Source: Dryocosmus kuriphilus (lineage: Eukaryota; Arthropoda; Insecta; Hymenoptera; Cynipidae). Taken from it: a stretch of 64,000 nucleotides of DNA. The stretch covers positions 241,533,256 to 241,597,255 of the forward strand of contig CM076190.1 in NCBI GenBank assembly GCA_038277395.1, written 5' to 3'. How positions within the stretch are numbered: the stretch's first letter is position 1; each line of letters starts with the position of its first letter. A program made the position numbers and the translations under genes. Positions 22,926-35,100 of the stretch are shown here, piece by piece. The notes beneath the pieces are model-generated. The model made no database searches. It saw nothing but the letters and a program-made list of their open reading frames with translations, and was not told the origin of the DNA.

Positions 22926-22958
22926 ATATATATATATATATATATATATGCATATATA
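22926..22958. repeat. (TA)n microsatellite behind gene 1
   Basis: About a dozen TA dinucleotides, just downstream of the polyadenylation signal. The same microsatellite lies at the same place behind gene 2 (59332-59360). Confidence 0.9.
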
Positions 22959-22961
22959 ATC

Positions 22962-22967
22962 TTTATT
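22962..22967 (-). terminator. Polyadenylation signal AATAAA of gene 1
   Basis: CATGAATAAAG on the minus strand, about 270 bases after the stop codon of exon 2. The same word in the same context follows gene 2. Position and conservation, not the hexamer alone, support it. Confidence 0.6.
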
Positions 22968-23234
22968 CATGAAAAAAAGTTTTGGTTCGGTACTAAAGTC
23001 TTGAATAAAATATTGAGAAGTGAATAAGAACGGAAAAAATTATAAGTCAATGTTGGCGCAAAACAGGGTCAAACCTGTTCAAATCCTGGGACATATTTGG
23101 CGCAATCCTGGAGCAAAGCTGGCACAATCATTGATCAGTCCTGGCTCAATCGTGTGTCGTATGTGGAAAAATATCGGTCTAATCTGGCGCAAACCGGGCG
23201 CTATCCTGAGCCAGGCCTGGCAAATTCTTTTCTC
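22968..23234 (-). other. 3' untranslated region of gene 1
   Basis: It aligns with the region behind gene 2. Gene 1 has an extra ~125 bp (about 23100-23220) made of GC-rich repeated words such as GGCGCAA and CCTGG, absent from gene 2. The part next to the stop codon differs, so the two proteins end differently. Confidence 0.55.
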
Positions 23235-23656
23235 TTAATATGGATAAGGGACAATTTTATCAGGCTTAGGGTAACCACTTTCCGTGATGTGGATGGACAT
23301 TCTTATCCTGGCACTCTCGGCAAAATGAATGTTTCCTTGCTCAAAATATTCGCGAAAGAACCGCTGATTCAGAGGATCTTCGGCCGGAATTTGGACAGGG
23401 TTGTCGTTCTGAGTGTGTATCTTAACTCTGTGAACGTGATTCTCTCTAATAATCACCAATGGACATAATTTCTCCCTAAAAACTCTACCGATGATGTATC
23501 TGTCATTTTCTTCCCCCTCTACTGCTACCTCAAAGGGATTTAATGGTAAAAGTTCGTAACCTCCTTGCGTTTGCTCGTATGAAGTAATATCAAGATGGAA
23601 GGAGGGGCACGGCCGCACACTTGGCTGTGAGTTGACTGGTGACCGCATGGCTAGTT
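23235..23656 (-). CDS. Secreted protein of unknown family, gene 1, exon 2 (mature part)
   Basis: The exon starts after a strong acceptor (TTTTCTTTTTGCAG) and ends at TAA. Joined to exon 1 at 43605-43548 with phase 1, it gives about 159 residues. Seen in the protein: two cysteines (PCPS and KLCPLV), a conserved centre PFEVAVEGEENDRYIIGRVF, HRVKIHTQ and a QGNIHFAESARIRMSIHI segment; no membrane helix. I do not recognise the family and assign no function. Gene 2 encodes a homologue about two thirds identical, with no gap until the C terminus. The intact frame, conserved splice sites and polyadenylation signal argue for a working gene. The frame upstream of the acceptor lacks an ATG start at its beginning, which also points to splicing. 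Confidence 0.75.
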
Positions 23657-23699
23657 CTGCAAAAAGAAAATATTCACGTGACATTTTGACGGATTCCAA

Positions 23700-26470
23700 A
23701 GGATTCTAAAGAATCCAAATTTTCTAGAGAATTCTAATCCTAATTCCAAAGAATTTTCAGAAATTCCAAGGAGTTTGGGAATTTCTGTGAATTCAAGGAA
23801 TTCTATATTCAAGAAATTCAGAAAATTGAAAGAAATTGATTTAATTTTAGTAATTCAGGGAATACGGAGGAACTTGATTAATTGGGTAAATTCAGAGAAT
23901 TAAAAAAAAATCATTGAACTAAGGGAACTCAGAGAATTCAGAGAAATTGAATGAATTCGAGAAATTTCAGTGAATTCGGCGAATTCAGAGGAAATCGATG
24001 AATTTCATGGGTTCACACATTTCAGAGAATTTCAATAAATTCAGAGAAATTGAATGAATTGGGCGAATTCAGGAGTTTAATGTATCCGAAGAATTTTATA
24101 ATAAGTGTTCCAACTTAGCCGAGAATTTCCATGAAATTGAAGGAATACAAGAAAAAGTTTGAGCAGTTGTAAGGAATCTAAAAAAAGAGGAGTTCGAGAA
24201 ATTCAGCGAAATTCAATGCATTCGATGAATTCAGAGAATTTGATTAATACGAAGAACTATAAGATTTCTAATTAATTCGAAAAACTCCATGAAATTGAAG
24301 GAATTACAAGAAGACATTTTAAGAGTATTAAGGAGTTTCAAGAAAAGGTATTTAAGGAATTCTAGGAATTCAATGAATTAGAGGAATTCAAGAAATTCGT
24401 AGAAATGAAAGAAATTAAATTAATTTGAGTAATTCAGGATATTCAAGGGAATTTAGTTAATTGGAGCAATTCAGAAAATTCAGAGAATTTCAGAGAATTC
24501 TGCGAAATTTAATGAATTCGGAATGTTAAAAAAATGTAAAGAAATTCGAGGCATGCGCGTAACTCAGAGAATTCAGAAAAATTTACTGGATTCAAGGAAT
24601 TCAGAAAATTCAGAGAAACTAAATGAACTCGATGAATTCGTAGAATTCAGATAAATTAAAGAAATTCGAGGAATCAGATAATTCAGAGAAATTCAATGAA
24701 TTCGACGAATTCAGAAAATTTGATGAAGCAGAAGAATTCTAAGAGCTTGAAATAAGTCGACAAACTCCATGAAATTGAAGGAATGACAATAATACATTTG
24801 AAGAGATTTAATGATTGTTCAAGAAAAAGGAATCGAGGATCTCGAGGAATTCAATGAATTAGAGGAATTCAAGGAATTCACAGAATTGAAAGAAATTTAA
24901 TTAATCTATGTAATTCAGGGAATTCAAAGGAATTTAGTTAATTTGATGAATTCAAAAAATTTACAGAACTTCAGAGGATTCTGAGAAATTGAATGAATTC
25001 GAAGAGTTCACAAAATTGAAAGAAATTCCACGTATTCAAGGAATTCAGAGAATTCAGAAAAATTCATTGAATTCAAGGAATAAAGTGAATGCAGAGAAAT
25101 TAAATGAATTCGATGAATTCGAAGAATTCAGAGAGTTCACGGAAACTCAATGAATTAAAAGAATTCAGATAGTTCAACGAAGTTCAAGAAACTCAGGGAA
25201 ATTCAATGAATTCGACGAATTCAGAAAACCAAATGAATCCGAATAAATGTAATAGTTAAAATAAAGTCGAGAAATTACAAGCAATTAAAGGAATTACAAG
25301 AAGATATTTAAAGAGTTTTAAGAAATTGGAGTAAAAGGAATTCGAGGAATTCGAGGAATTCAATGAATTAGAGGATTCAAGAAACTCACAGAATTGAAAA
25401 AAATTTAACTCAATTCAGCAATTCAGGGAATTCAAAGGAACCTAATTAACAGGAGCAATTCAAACAATTAAGAGAAGTTCAGAGAATTCTGAACAATTTA
25501 ATGAATTCGAAGGATTCACAGAATTGAAAGAAATTCCGTGAATTCTGGGAATTCCAAGAATTCAGACAATTCACTGAATTCAAGGAATGCAGTGAATGCA
25601 AGTGAACTCAATGAATTCCATGAATTCAGAGAATTCAAGTAAACTCAATGCATTCCATGAATTCAGAGAACTCAGAGAAATTAACTAAGTTCGAGGAATT
25701 CATTAAATTCGCAGAATTGAAAGAAATTCAATTGATTTGAGTAATTCATGGAATTCAAAGGAATTTAGTTAATTGGAAGGGTTCAGAAAATTCAGAGAAC
25801 TTCAGGGAATTCGGAAAAGTTTAATGAATTGGAAAAGTTCGCGAAACTGGAAGAAATTCCGTGAATTCGCTGAATGCAGAGAATTCAAAAAAATTCTGTA
25901 AACTCAAGAAATTCAGTGAATGCAGAGAAATTGAATCAATTTAATGAATTCGGAGAATTCAGAGAAATTCAATGATTTCAAAGAATTCAGAGAGTTCAGG
26001 GAAATTCAATTAATTAAACGAATTAAAAGAATTCAGGGAAATTCAATGAATTCAATGAGTTCAGAAAATTTGATGATTCCAAAGAATTTTAAGAGTTGGA
26101 ATTATGTCGAAAAATTTCAGAAAATTGAAGGAATTACAAGAAGATATTTTTAGAGTTTTAAGGAATTGCAGTAAAAGGAATTTTAGAAATTCGAGGAATT
26201 CAAGAAATTCATAGAATTGAAAGAAATTCAATGAATTCATGAAATTCAGAGAATTCAGAAAAATTCACTGAATTCAATGACTTCAGAGAATTCAGCAAAA
26301 TTCACTGAATTCAGTGGATTCAGAGAATTCAGAAAAATTCAATGAATTCAATGAATTCAGAGAATTCATAAAAATTCATTGAACCCAAGGAATTCAGTGA
26401 ATTCAGAGAAATTCAATGATTTCGAGGAATTCCACAAATTACTTGAAATTCTTCGAGTTCTCTGAAATTA
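23700..26470. repeat. Satellite B, GAATTC-rich, in the intron of gene 1
   Basis: A loose repeat of GAATTCAGAG, AAATTCAATGAATTC and AGGAATTC words. A higher period of about 420-500 bp is visible from recurring blocks with AGAGTTTTAAG-like and GAATTACAAGAAGA motifs near 24280, 24770, 25280 and 26110. The last ~30 bases and following sequence switch to the complementary sense (TTCCTTGAAATT). The 69-residue frame inside is not a gene. Confidence 0.85.
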
Positions 26471-26880
26471 ACTGAAATTACTTGAATAACTTGAAGTTTG
26501 AAAATTACTTGAAATTTTACAATTTCATGGGATCCCTCAACTGCATTATATTCCTTAGAATGTGCTAAAAATTGCATGAAATGCTTAAAATATCTTTAAA
26601 TTCATCGAAATATTTGTTTAAAATGATAATTTGAAAAAATAAAGATTATGCAAATGAAAATTCGGGCAAATGAAAATTCGCAAAAACAAAGCTTACTTAA
26701 AATGGCGATTTATATAAATGGAAATAAATTATGTAACTTATTAAGTTACTAATTTAATTTTATGTAAATGGAGAAAGAAGAGGAATTTTAATTAAACAAT
26801 TTTAGATAGGAAATAAATATACTGCAATTAAAAATGCTATTCATGCAAATTATGGATATTGTTTATTCTCACGTTTAGTT
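26470..26880 (-). other. Conserved intron segment next to exon 1, gene 1
   Basis: This aligns with 62530-62895 in the intron of gene 2, including a 17-bp direct repeat around GCAAATGAAAATTCGG. In gene 2 it leads straight into exon 1. Here the match breaks near 26870 and resumes beside exon 1 at about 43525, so it brackets the Merlin insertion. Confidence 0.65.
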
Positions 26881-27169
26881 CAACCTGAGTCTTTGGGTTT
26901 AATTCGAACTACTTAAAATTTGAAGAAATAATGTACGAAACGCAATTTGTAAACTTTAACATAATGTAGATTTTGGATAAAAGAAATTTTAAATTGTTAC
27001 ACTTGTGAGCCGAAAAACTGTACAAGTTGAAATTACGAAAACGAAAGGTCGAAAGTGAAGGAAAAGTACGTTCCTATTATAAAAAAGAATTGCCTAAAGG
27101 AATTTAAATAAGGGTTGTACAAGCAGCTAGAAGGATCTAGCAATACAAAGAAAGTGGGAGAAAGCAAAG
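26881..27169. other. Unassigned intron sequence beside Merlin copy 1
   Basis: AT-rich, no ORF and no repeat recognised. It is absent from gene 2, so it is either part of another insert or was lost there. Confidence 0.35.
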
Positions 27170-27880
27170 GGATAAAGTTCCGAATAGTTGAATTTTCCGA
27201 TTTTATTGAATCTTCGTACACTTATGTATTCTGCCGCGCTGATTACGAATGTGATAGTGAAAATTGGCGACTAGGTGATTTTGATGGTGAAAAGAATAAA
27301 AAACGCCATAAAAGTAAAGTTTTTTGCGTTTATCTCAGTAAATACGCAGAATTTCGAAAAATATTTTGAACAAAAGTTTTAGCTAATATAAAAATACATC
27401 GTCTTGTATAAAACACTTTTCGCCTAAAACTATTATTTTTCGTGCAAAAGAGGATTACGTTGGAAAAACAAGAAAAAGACGAAGAAAGTTACGGAAATGC
27501 GTTCGGTCACGTTTTTTTTGCGTTTATTTACACCAATACGCACAATATTATCAAATAATGAAAGAAAAGTTGTACATCTAATCGAGTTACACATATTTTC
27601 TCGTAACATTTTTATCTAAAAGTAATAGTTTTCGCGAAAATTAGTGATACATCGATTATCATGGAAAAAAAAAACCCTTAAAAATCAAGGTTTTTTGCGT
27701 TTAGATCAGTCAATACGCGACCTCTCGCAAAATATTTAAACAAAAGTTATGAACCTCATCGAGATACACATTTTTTGTTTTAAACATTTTTTCATACGAG
27801 TGATAGTTTTCGAGAAAATTAGTGATACATCTGATAAAATTTAACAAATTTTAGTGCAATAAGCGACAGGTCTTTCTCTA
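27170..27880 (-). repeat. Left terminal arm of Merlin copy 1 (satellite C sequence, reversed)
   Basis: The reverse complement of one full satellite C unit (27190-27540) is followed by shorter diverged units (~175 bp apart) each ending GAAAATTAGTGATACATC. It ends where the Merlin 5' untranslated region begins. Confidence 0.75.
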
Positions 27881-27967
27881 CCGTCCGCGCTCCTAGTACT
27901 AACAGACGTGTATTTCATGCGTGCATTCATTATTTTCGAAGTTCTCTTCTCTCGAGTTCTATCCAAC

Positions 27968-28830
27968 ATGGATGAAAAATATAGTATTTTCAGCCTGAGT
28001 ATGATTCTTCAAAAAAGAGAAAAAACAAGTCAGTGGTTGAGACAAATTGAACTCATTCCAACTGAACAATTTTGCTCAAAACACAAGAAAAGAATGACTC
28101 TTTTAGTGTCTGAAATGACTTGCGGCCAGTTCTTCTGTTATAAAGCAGGTAATTTTCGTCACACAAATACCGTTGCAGAAAATACGCGGTTTGAGAGGTG
28201 TCACATTTCCCCAGCGGCATGTATGCATATTTCTTATTGTTTCGCTGTAGGCTTCAATTTCGAACAAACCATCCGGGAAAGTAGCATTGTCGAAGGTCAG
28301 TCGATTTCGCGAGAAACTGTTGCAGACTGCTTCTCTTTTTGTAGGGAGATCTGCATGGTTGTTCTTGACAGTCACTTTGAAGAGGAAGGTCGCATTGGAG
28401 GTGTCGGTGAAGTAGTTGAAATAGATGAGTGCCAGATCGGGCGTCGAAAATACGAGCGAGGACGTGTTGTGGAAGGATCACGGATCCTCGGAGTGATTCA
28501 CAGAGGTCATCCTTACAACTATCGGTGAGAAATCTGTCCCGATAACAGGAAGACCAGGCTACTCAATCAGATTACTAAAAAAGCATGTAGCAGAAGGGAC
28601 AGAGATTCACACCGATTGTTGGAAGGGCTATATCAATCTCGAAGATCATGGATTTGTTCACCAAAGTGTTAATCATTCCGAAGAGTTTATGAATAGCGAT
28701 ACCGGAGCACACACTCGAAACATCGAGTAATCTTGGCGGTGGTTATAAAAGATGCTGTTCCATTCAAAGAACTAATCGCAAATATTAAAGTATTTTACCC
28801 TGCCCACTGAATATAATCCGCATTCTCAAT
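27968..28830 (+). pseudogene. Merlin (IS1016-type) transposase, frameshifted and shortened
   Basis: ATG at 27968 (MDEKYSIFSLSMILQ); an in-frame ATG also lies at 27908. The domain order is Cys/His-containing N terminus (CSKHKKRM, CGQFFCYKAG), helix-turn-helix-like SISRETVADCFSFCREICMV, then the catalytic start VEIDECQIGRRKYERGR with the first Asp, and GSRILGVIHRGH. A stop at 28526 marks a frameshift. The next frame gives KSVPITGRPGYSIRLLKKHV, the second Asp in IHTDCWKGYINL, then HSEEFMNSDTGAHTRNIE and a stop in place of the following serine/lysine. About 35 residues near the C terminus, present in copy 2, are deleted. The reaction would be cut-and-paste transposition; this copy is dead. Confidence 0.85.
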
Positions 28831-29134
28831 TGAAGTAAATGCAAATATATTTCGTAAGAATAAAATTTTAAAAAATCCAAAAAAAAATTAATGAAAAATA
28901 TTACAAAATATAAAAAAAAATGCTCTTGAAAATACTCCAACCTTCCCGCGGTAAAGAGCGTGAGTAGGTACCAAGCCGAAAACAATGGAGATACAATGGA
29001 AAAACGAAGATCCATTGTACATGTAGGAGGATAAAAACCATTATACCTGTGATCAATCACGGGCGCCTTTCCGCCACCACGTACTTCCGCAACTAGCCAG
29101 TGAATGCATAGCCTCCCCCTCCTTTAACCTTGGT
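28831..29134 (+). other. 3' untranslated region of Merlin copy 1
   Basis: Its reverse complement matches 45655-45832 in Merlin copy 2 (GGTACCTACTCAC, GGGAAGGTTGGAG and AAGAGCAT words). No ORF. Confidence 0.6.
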
Positions 29135-32100
29135 GAAGGGCGAAGAGCGTGAACAAACACATTTCCGTAATTTTCTTAATCTTCTTCTTGTTTTTCCAAC
29201 GCAATCCTTTTTTTCTCAAAAAATAATGGATTTAGACTAAAAGCGTATGTTAGAAAAAATATGTATTTTTATACTAGCTAAAACGTTTGTCTAAAATATT
29301 TTTCTAAATTCTGCGCAGAAACTGAGATAAACGCAAAAAATCTGATTTGTATGGTGTTTTTTTATGGTTTTCACCATGAAAATTGCATTGTCAACAATTA
29401 TCATTATCATATTAGTAATCAGCGCGTCAGGCTACATAAATGTAAGAAGTTTTAACAAAATTGGAAAAAAGTGTGAACGAACGCATTTCCTTAACTTTCT
29501 TCGTCTTTTTCTTGTTTTTCCAACGCAATCCTATTTTTATCGCAAAATAATGATTTTTGGCAAAAAGTGCGTTCTACAAGAAATATGTAATTTTACACTA
29601 GCCAAACCTTTTGTTTCAAAAACATTTTTCAAAATTCTGCGTATTTACTGAAGTAAACGTAAAAAACGTAATTTTTATGGCGTTTTTTATGGTTTTCACC
29701 ATGAAAAACGCTTTGTTGACAATTTTCATTACGATATTCGTAATCAGCGCGTCAAGTTACATAAATATGAGAAGTTTCAACAAAATTGGAAAAAAGCGTG
29801 ACCGAACGCATTTCCTTAACTTCCTTCGTCTTTTTCTTGCTTTTCCAACGCAATCCTCTTTTTCTCATAAAATAATGGTTTTGGGCCAGAAGTGCATTCT
29901 ACAGGAGAGATGTATTTTCATACTAGCCAAAACTTTTGTTTTAACTATTTTTCCAAATTCTGCGTATTTACTAAGATAAACGTAAGAAATGTGATTTTTA
30001 TGGCTTATTTATGGTTTTCACCATGAAAATCCGTTTGTTGGCAAATTTCATTATGATATTCGTTATCGGCGCGTCAAGTTACATAAATACGAGAAGGTTT
30101 AACAAAATTGGAAAAAAGCGTGACCGAAAGCATTTCCTTAACTTTCTTCGTCTTTTTCTTGTTTTTCCAACGCAATCCTCTTTTTCACCTTATATAATGG
30201 TTTTGGGCAAAAAGTGCATTCAATACGAAAGATGTATTTTTATACTAGCCAAAACTTTACATTCAAACATTTTTCGAAATTCTGCGTATTTACTGAGATA
30301 AACGTAAAAACCGTGATTTTTATGGCGTTCTTTACGGTTTTTACCATGAAAATCACTTTTTCGACAATTTTCATTATAATATTCGTAAGCAGCGCGTCAA
30401 GTTACATAAACATGAGAAGTTTCAACAAAATTGGCAAAATGCGTGACCGAACGCATTTCCTTAACTTCCTTCGTCTTTTTCTTGCTTTTTTCCAACGCAA
30501 TCCTCTTTTTCTCATAAAATAATGGTTTTGTGCAAAAATTGCATTAAACAGTAAAGACGTATTTTTACATTGGCCAAAACTTTTGTTTCAAATATTTTTC
30601 CAAATTCTGGGTATTTACTGAGATAAACATAAAAAACATGATTTTTATGGTGTTTTTATGGCTTTCACCATGAAAATCGCTTTTTCGACAATTTTCATTA
30701 TCATATTCGTAATCAGTGCATCAAGCTACATAAATATGAGAACATTTAACAAAATTGAAGAAAAGTGTGACCGAACGCATTTCCTTAACTTTCTTCGTCT
30801 TTTTCTTGCTTTTCCAACGCAATCCTCTTTTTCTCATAAAATAATGGTTTTGGGCCAGAAGTGCATTCTACAGGAAAGATGTATTTTTATACTAGCCAAA
30901 ACTTTTGTTTGAACTATTTTTTCCAAATTCTGCGTATTTACTGAGATAAACGTAAGAAACGTGATTTTTATGGCTTATTTATGGTTTTCACCATGAAAAT
31001 CCGTTTTTCGGCAATTTTCATTATGATATACGTTATCGGCGCGTCAAGTTACATAAATACGAGAACTTTTACCAAAATTGGAAAAAAGCATGACCGAAAG
31101 CATTTCCTTCCCTTTCTTCGTCTTTTTCTTGTTTTTCCAACGCAATCCTCTTTTTCACCTAAAATAATGGTTTTGGGCAAAAAGTGCATTCCGTAAGAAC
31201 GATGTATTTTTATACTAGCCAAAACTTTAGATTCAAAGATTTTTCGAAATTCTGCGTATTTACTGAGATAAACGTAAAAAACGTGATTTTTATGGCGTTC
31301 TTTACGGTTTTTACCATGAAAATCACTTTTTCGACAATTTTCATTATAATATTCGTAACCAGCGCGTCAAGTTACATAAACATGAGAAGTTTCAACAAAA
31401 TTGGCAAAATGCGTGACCGAACGCATTTCCTTAACTTCCTTCGTCCTTTTCTTGCTTCTCCAACGCAATCCTCTTTTTCTCGTAAAATAATGGTTTTGCG
31501 CGAAAAGTGAATTCTACAGGAAAGATGTATCTTTATACCAGCCAAAACTTTTGTTTGAAATATTTTTCCAAATTCTGCTTATTTTTTGAAATAAACGTAA
31601 GAAACGTGATTTTTATGGCTTTTTTTTTTATGGTTTTCACCATGAAAATCCGTTTGTCGGCAATTTTCATTATGATATTAGTTATCAGCGCGTCAAGTTG
31701 CATAAATACGAGAACTTTTAACAAAATTGGAAAAAAGCGTGACCGAAAGCAATTCCTTACCTTTCTTCGTCTTTTTTTTTTTTTTCCAACGCAATCCTCT
31801 TTTTCACCTAAAATAATGATTTTGGGCAAGAAGTGCATTCTATAAAAAAGATGTATTTTTTTACTAGCCAAAATTTTTGTTTCAAATATGTTTCCAAATT
31901 CTGCGTATTTACTGAGATAGACGTAAAAAACTTGATTTCTATGGTTTTTTTTATGGTTCTCACCATGAAAATCGCTTTGCCGATAAGTTTCATTATCATA
32001 TTCGTAATCAGCGCTTCAAGTTACATAAATATGAGAAGCTTTAACAAAATTGGAAAGAAGCGTCACCGAACGCATTTCCTTAACTTTCTTCTCCTTCTTC

Positions 32101-35100
32101 TTGTTTTTCCAAAGCAACCCTCTTTTTCTCGTAAAATAATGGGTCTGGGCAAGAAGTGCATTCTACAAGAAATATGTACTTTTATACCAGCCAAAACTTT
32201 AGATTCAAACATTTTTCAAAATTCTGCGTGTTTACTAATATAAACGTAAGAAACGTGATTTTTATGGCGTTCGTTATGGTTTTTCACCATGAAAGTCGCT
32301 TTTTTTCCACAATTTTCTTTATCATATTCGTAATCAGCGGGTCAAGTTACATAAATACGAGAAGCTTTAACAAAATTGGAGAAAAGCGTGACCGAACGCA
32401 TTTCCTTAACTTTCTTCGGCTTTTTCTTGTTTTTCTAACGCAATCCTCTTTTTATCGTAAAACAATGATTGTAGGCAAAAAGTGCATTCTACAAGAAAAA
32501 TATACTTTTATACGAGTCAAACCTTTTGTTTTAAACATTTTTCCAAATTTTGCGTATTTACTGAGATAAACGTAAAAAACGTGAGTTTTATGGTTTTTTT
32601 TATGGTTTTCACCAGGAAAATCGCTTTGTCGACAATTTTCGTTATCATATTCGTAATGAGCGCGTCAAGTTACAAAATTGTGAGAAATTTTAACAAAATT
32701 GGAAAAAAGCGTGACCGAACGAATTTCCGTAAAATTTCTTCGTCTTTTTCTTGTTTTTTTTTTCCAACGCAATCCTCTTTTTATCGAAAAATAATTGTTT
32801 CAGGCAAAAAGTGTGTTCCAAAGGAAAGATGTATTTTTATACTAGTTAAAACTTTTGTTCAGGATATTTTTCGAAATTCTGCGTATTTACTGAGATGATC
32901 GCAGAAAACATGATTTTTATGGCGTTTTTATGGTTTTTACCATGAAAATCGCATTGTCGACAATCTGCATTATCATATTCGTAATCAGCGCGTCAAGTTA
33001 CATAAATATAAGAAGCTTTAACAAAATTGGAAAAAAGCGTGACAGAAAGCATTTCCTTAAATTTCTTCGCCTTTTTCTTGTTTTTACAACGCAAGCCTCT
33101 TTTTTCTCGTAAAATAATGGTTTTGGACAAGAAGTGCATTATACAAGAAATATGTATTTCTATACTCGCCAAAACGTTTGTTCCGAATATTTTTGCAAAT
33201 TCTGCGTATTTACTGTGATAAAGCTAAAAAACGTGATTTTTATGGTTATTTCATGGTTTTCACCATGAAAATCGCTTTGTCGCCAATTTTGATTATCATA
33301 TTCGTAATCAGCGCGTCAAATTACATAAATATCAGAAGTTTTAACACAATTGGAAAAAAGCGTGACCGAAAGCATTTCCTTAACTTTCTTCGTCTTTTTC
33401 TTGTTTTTCCAACGCAATCCTCTTTTTCACCTAATATAATGGTTTTGGGCAAAAAAGTGCATTCCATACGAAAGATGTATTTTTATACTAGCCAAAACTT
33501 TACATTCAAACATTTTTCGAAATTCTGCGTATTTACTGAGATAAACGTAAAAAACGTGATTTTTATGGCGTTCTTTACGGTTTTTACCATGAAAATCACT
33601 TTTTCGACAATTTTCATTATAATATTCGTAAGCAGCGCGTCAAGTTACATAAACATGAGAAGTTTCAACAAAATTGGCAAAATGCGTGACCGAACGCATT
33701 TCCTTACCTTCCTTCGTCTTTTTCTTGCTTTTCCAACGCAATCCTCTTTTTCTCATAAAATAATGGTTTTGGGCAGAAATTGCATTGAACAGTAAAGACG
33801 TATTTTTTACATTGGCCAAAACTTTTGTTTCAAATATTTTTCCAAATTCTGGGTATTTACTGAGATAAACATAAAAAACATGATTTTTATGGTGTTTTTA
33901 TGGCTTTCACCATGAAAATCGCTTTTTCGACAATTTTCATTATCATATTCGTAATCAGTGCATCAAGCTACATAAATATGAGAACATTTAACAAAATTGG
34001 AGAAAAGTGTGACCGAACGCATTTCCTTAACTTTCTTCGTCTTTTTCTTGCTTTTCCAACGCAATCCTCTTTTTCTCATAAAATAATGGTTTTGGGCCAG
34101 AAGTGCATTCTACAGGAAAGATGTATTTTTTTATACTAGCCAAAACTTTTGTTTTAACTATTTTTCCAAATTCTGCGTATTTACTGAGATAAACGTAAGA
34201 AACGTGATTTTTATGGCTTATTTATGGTTTCACCATGAAAATCCGTTTTTTCGGCAATTTTCATTATGATATACGTTATCGGCGCGTCAAGTTACATAAA
34301 TACGAGAACTTTTACCAAAATTGGAAAAAAGCATGACCGAAAGCATTTCCTTCAATTTCTTCGTCTTTTTCTTGTTTTTCCAACGCAATCCTCTTTTTCA
34401 CCTAAAATAATGGTTTTGGGCAAAAAGTGCATTTCGTAAGAAAGATGTATTTTTGTACTAGCCAAAACTTTAGATTCAAAGATTTTTCGAAATTCTGCGT
34501 ATTTACTGAGATAAACGTAAAAAACGTGATTTTTATGGCGTTCTCTACGGTTTTTACCATGAAAATCACTCTTTCGACAATTTTCATTATAATATTCGTA
34601 ACCAGCGCGTCAAGTTACATAAACATGAGGAGTTTCAACAAAATTGGCAAAATGCGTGACCGAACGCATTTCCTTAACTTCCTTCGTCCTTTTCTTGCTT
34701 TTCCAACGCAATCCTCTTTTTATCATAAAATAATGGTTTTGGGCAAAAAGTGCATTAAACAGTAAAGACGTATTTTTACATTCGCCAAAACTTTTGTTTC
34801 AAATATTTTTCCAAATTCTGCGTATTGACTGAGATAAACATAAAAAAAATTATTTTTATGGTGTTTTTATGGTTTTCAACATGAAAATCGCTTTTTCGAC
34901 AATTTTTATTATCATATTCGTAATCAGCGCATCAAGTTACATAAATCCGAGAAGTTTTAACAAAATTGGAGAAAAGCGTGACCGAAAGCATTTCTTTAAC
35001 TTTCTTTGTCTTTTTCTTGCTTCTCCAACGCAATCCTCTTTTTCTCGTAAAATAATGGTTTTGCGCGAAAAGTGCAGTCTACAGGAAAGATGTATCTTTA

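Noticed and set aside
26881..27169. A further exon of gene 1
   Set aside because: No conserved counterpart in gene 2 and no open frame with splice sites.
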